DNA of 64,000 bases from Chelatococcus asaccharovorans (GTDB lineage Bacteria; Pseudomonadota; Alphaproteobacteria; Rhizobiales; Beijerinckiaceae). Position 1 is the first letter of the stretch, and each line of letters starts with the position of its first letter. This document shows, in pieces, positions 62,610 to 64,000 of the stretch. The notes under the pieces are model-generated. The model had not been told where the DNA came from. It saw only the letters and a program-made list of their open reading frames with translations, and ran no database searches. A program made the position numbers and the translations under genes. Where the stretch lies: NCBI RefSeq assembly GCF_003201475.1, contig NZ_QJJK01000010.1, positions 62,001 to 126,000 of the forward strand, in the 5' to 3' direction.

Positions 62610-63677
62610 GTGACCCATGCTCCCCGATCGGCTGAAGCGGACCAGCCCGGCAACGCGGGCAAGCCCGCGCCCCTGACCATCGATCTCGCGCTCCAGGGTG
62701 GCGGCGCCCACGGTGCCTTCACCTGGGGCGTGCTCGACCGGATCCTCGAAGAGGACTGGCTGGAGATCAACGCGATTTCGGGAACCTCGGCGGGCGCCAT
62801 GAATGCAGCGGTCCTGGCGTCCGGCTATATCACCGGCGGACGCCAGGGCGCGCGAGATGCCCTGCACCTGTTCTGGCAGAAGGTGTCGGAAGCGGCGCGT
62901 TTCAGCCCCTTCCAGCGCAGCCCCCTCGATATCCTCCTGGGACGCTGGACGCTCGACAACTCGCCGCTGTTCGTTGCGATGGACATGATGTCGCGGGTGG
63001 TTTCGCCCTACAGCCTCAATCCTGCCGGCAACAACCCGCTGACCGATATCCTGTCCGACGTCATCGATTTCGATGGACTTGCGAAGAGCCCGATCAAGCT
63101 CTTCATCACCGCGACCAACGTGCGCACAGGCCGCGGGCGCGTGTTTCGCAACACCGAGATCACGCCTGAGGTCCTGCTCGCTTCCGCCTGTCTGCCGACC
63201 CTGTTTCAGGCGGTCGAAATCGATGGCGAAAGCTACTGGGACGGCGGTTATTCCGGCAACCCGACGATGACGCCGCTGATCAAGGAGAGCGACGCGCTGG
63301 ACACCATTCTCGTCCAGATCAATCCCGTTGAACGTCCCGGCACGCCGCGCACGGCGCGTGACATCCTGAACCGCCTCAACGAGGTCTCCTTCAACGCGGT
63401 CTTGCTGAAAGAGCTGCGGATGATGGCGCTCCTGCGGCAGAAGGCCAACCCCGAGAGTGGCGAGGGCGCGCGCTGGGCCGGCATGCGCATTCACCGCATC
63501 ACCAGCGACGCCATGGCCGAGTTGGGCTATTCCTCGAAGCTCAATGCCGAGTGGGAATTCCTGACCATGCTCCACGACGAGGGGAGACGGGCCGCGGAGG
63601 CCTTCTATCGGCAGCACCGGGACGCTATAGGCAAAGTTTCGACACTCGACCTCGACGAATTGACCGAAGGGGTCTGA
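62610..63677 (+). CDS. Patatin-like phospholipase
   Basis: From the GTG at 62610 (AGGATGG lies about 9 bases before; a TTG at 62589 is also possible) the protein has 355 residues. The patatin catalytic dyad is clear: oxyanion loop LQGGGAHGAF (residues 29-37), nucleophile Ser60 in GTSAGAM and Asp211 in WDGGYSG. Patatin enzymes remove acyl chains from phospholipids. It starts within about 36 bases of the membrane repeat protein stop. Together they suggest a membrane lipid function, but partners and substrate are unknown. Confidence 0.9.
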   Translation: MTHAPRSAEADQPGNAGKPAPLTIDLALQGGGAHGAFTWGVLDRILEEDWLEINAISGTSAGAMNAAVLASGYITGGRQGARDALHLFWQKVSEAARFSPFQRSPLDILLGRWTLDNSPLFVAMDMMSRVVSPYSLNPAGNNPLTDILSDVIDFDGLAKSPIKLFITATNVRTGRGRVFRNTEITPEVLLASACLPTLFQAVEIDGESYWDGGYSGNPTMTPLIKESDALDTILVQINPVERPGTPRTARDILNRLNEVSFNAVLLKELRMMALLRQKANPESGEGARWAGMRIHRITSDAMAELGYSSKLNAEWEFLTMLHDEGRRAAEAFYRQHRDAIGKVSTLDLDELTEGV

Positions 63678-63741
63678 TATAGCCAGCCATGAGCATCTCG
63701 ATGCTGTCCCCCTTCAGACCAGCCCCCCACCAGGAATTTCG

Positions 63742-64000
63742 ATGACCACCGGCAAGATCCATCAGAGCGCCCTCGTGCTGATCGCAATCATCCTGGCCGT
63801 CGCCGCGCTGTCCATCGCCAGCTCGGTCTTCGCCCCGGTTGCCTTCGCGCTCTTCATCATCGCCCTCGTCTGGCCCCTGCAGAAGGCGTTGCAGGGCTTT
63901 CTACCGAAGCTGCTGGCTCTTGCCATCAGCGTCATCGTCATGGTGGTGGTGTTCTTCGCCTTCGGCTCGATGATCGTCTGGGCCTTCGGCCGCGTGGGAC
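63742..64000 (+). CDS. AI-2E family (PerM-like) transporter, N-terminal part
   Basis: The 86 codons seen run to the window edge. They encode HQSALVLIAIILAVAALSIA, SSVFAPVAFALFIIALVWPL and a third helix region, LLALAISVIVMVVVFFAFGS. This spacing of the first helices (LxPxxxAxxxAxLxxPL-like) fits AI-2E family transporters. The rest of the gene is outside the window. Confidence 0.7.
   Translation, partial: MTTGKIHQSALVLIAIILAVAALSIASSVFAPVAFALFIIALVWPLQKALQGFLPKLLALAISVIVMVVVFFAFGSMIVWAFGRVG

Overview
The window is high-GC DNA, apart from one AT-rich patch near 7.2-7.7 kb. Gene content suggests an alphaproteobacterium of the Rhizobiales (Hyphomicrobiales), perhaps a Bosea-like genus. It has many ABC, TRAP and SLC13 transporters for organic nitrogen compounds, two hydantoinase/oxoprolinase (HyuA/HyuB) pairs, FCD-GntR, LacI and XRE-cupin regulators, and dispersed palindromic intergenic repeats of rhizobial type. 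The taxonomic assignment is inference. No rRNA, tRNA or CRISPR was seen.

Layout. (1) 1-6072: the end of a threonine-aldolase-like gene, HyuA, HyuB and the two membrane subunits of a TRAP transporter, all forward and tightly packed. (2) 6073-11675: a graveyard of gene pieces. It holds a palindromic repeat, a 188-bp copy of the 3' end of the amidase gene found at 27.2 kb, an IS110-like transposase tail, a DUF4214 gene ending in transposase DNA, an Rhs C-terminal tip with a probable immunity gene, an amidohydrolase tail, an intact isochorismatase-family gene, and a GATase-like/PanB chimera interrupted by an 825-bp IS5-family element whose transposase has one internal stop. (3) 11676-14906 (reverse): M20 deacylase, FAD oxidoreductase and XRE-cupin regulator. 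The regulator is divergent from (4) 15235-27035 (forward): a DppBCDF-like transporter, GNAT acetyltransferase, second HyuA/HyuB pair, family 5 solute-binding protein and aldehyde dehydrogenase. This looks like uptake and breakdown of a cyclic amide, hydantoin or peptide-like compound. (5) 27180-35997 (reverse): a GntR-led operon with a GATase, a three-gene ABC transporter (SBP, double-domain permease, ATPase), an M24 hydrolase, a DapA-fold enzyme and an amidase. A TGGTATACCA palindrome sits just before the regulator start.

(6) 36263-37261: a DUF808 membrane protein. (7) 37467-44175: a LacI regulator divergent from an ABC transporter operon that ends in a beta-CASP-like metallo-beta-lactamase protein and a dual-specificity phosphatase, with a LacI-type palindrome between. 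(8) 44291-49297 (reverse): AbgT transporter, M20 peptidase, SLC13 permease and a small secreted protein. (9) 49688-53347: a DUF900 lipoprotein hydrolase, an AraC regulator and an MFS transporter. (10) 53712-59061: an RND efflux pump with a membrane-fusion protein on each side. (11) 59186-64000: an M17 aminopeptidase homologue lacking most catalytic residues, a repeat-rich membrane protein, a patatin-like phospholipase and the start of an AI-2E family protein.

The strongest observations are the IS5 insertion that landed in a panB remnant and created its TAG stop, the amidase-tail copy in the same orientation 21 kb from its full-length relative, the two-copy ~105-bp palindromic repeat, the LacI-controlled transporter/beta-CASP/phosphatase operon, and the M17 pseudoenzyme.
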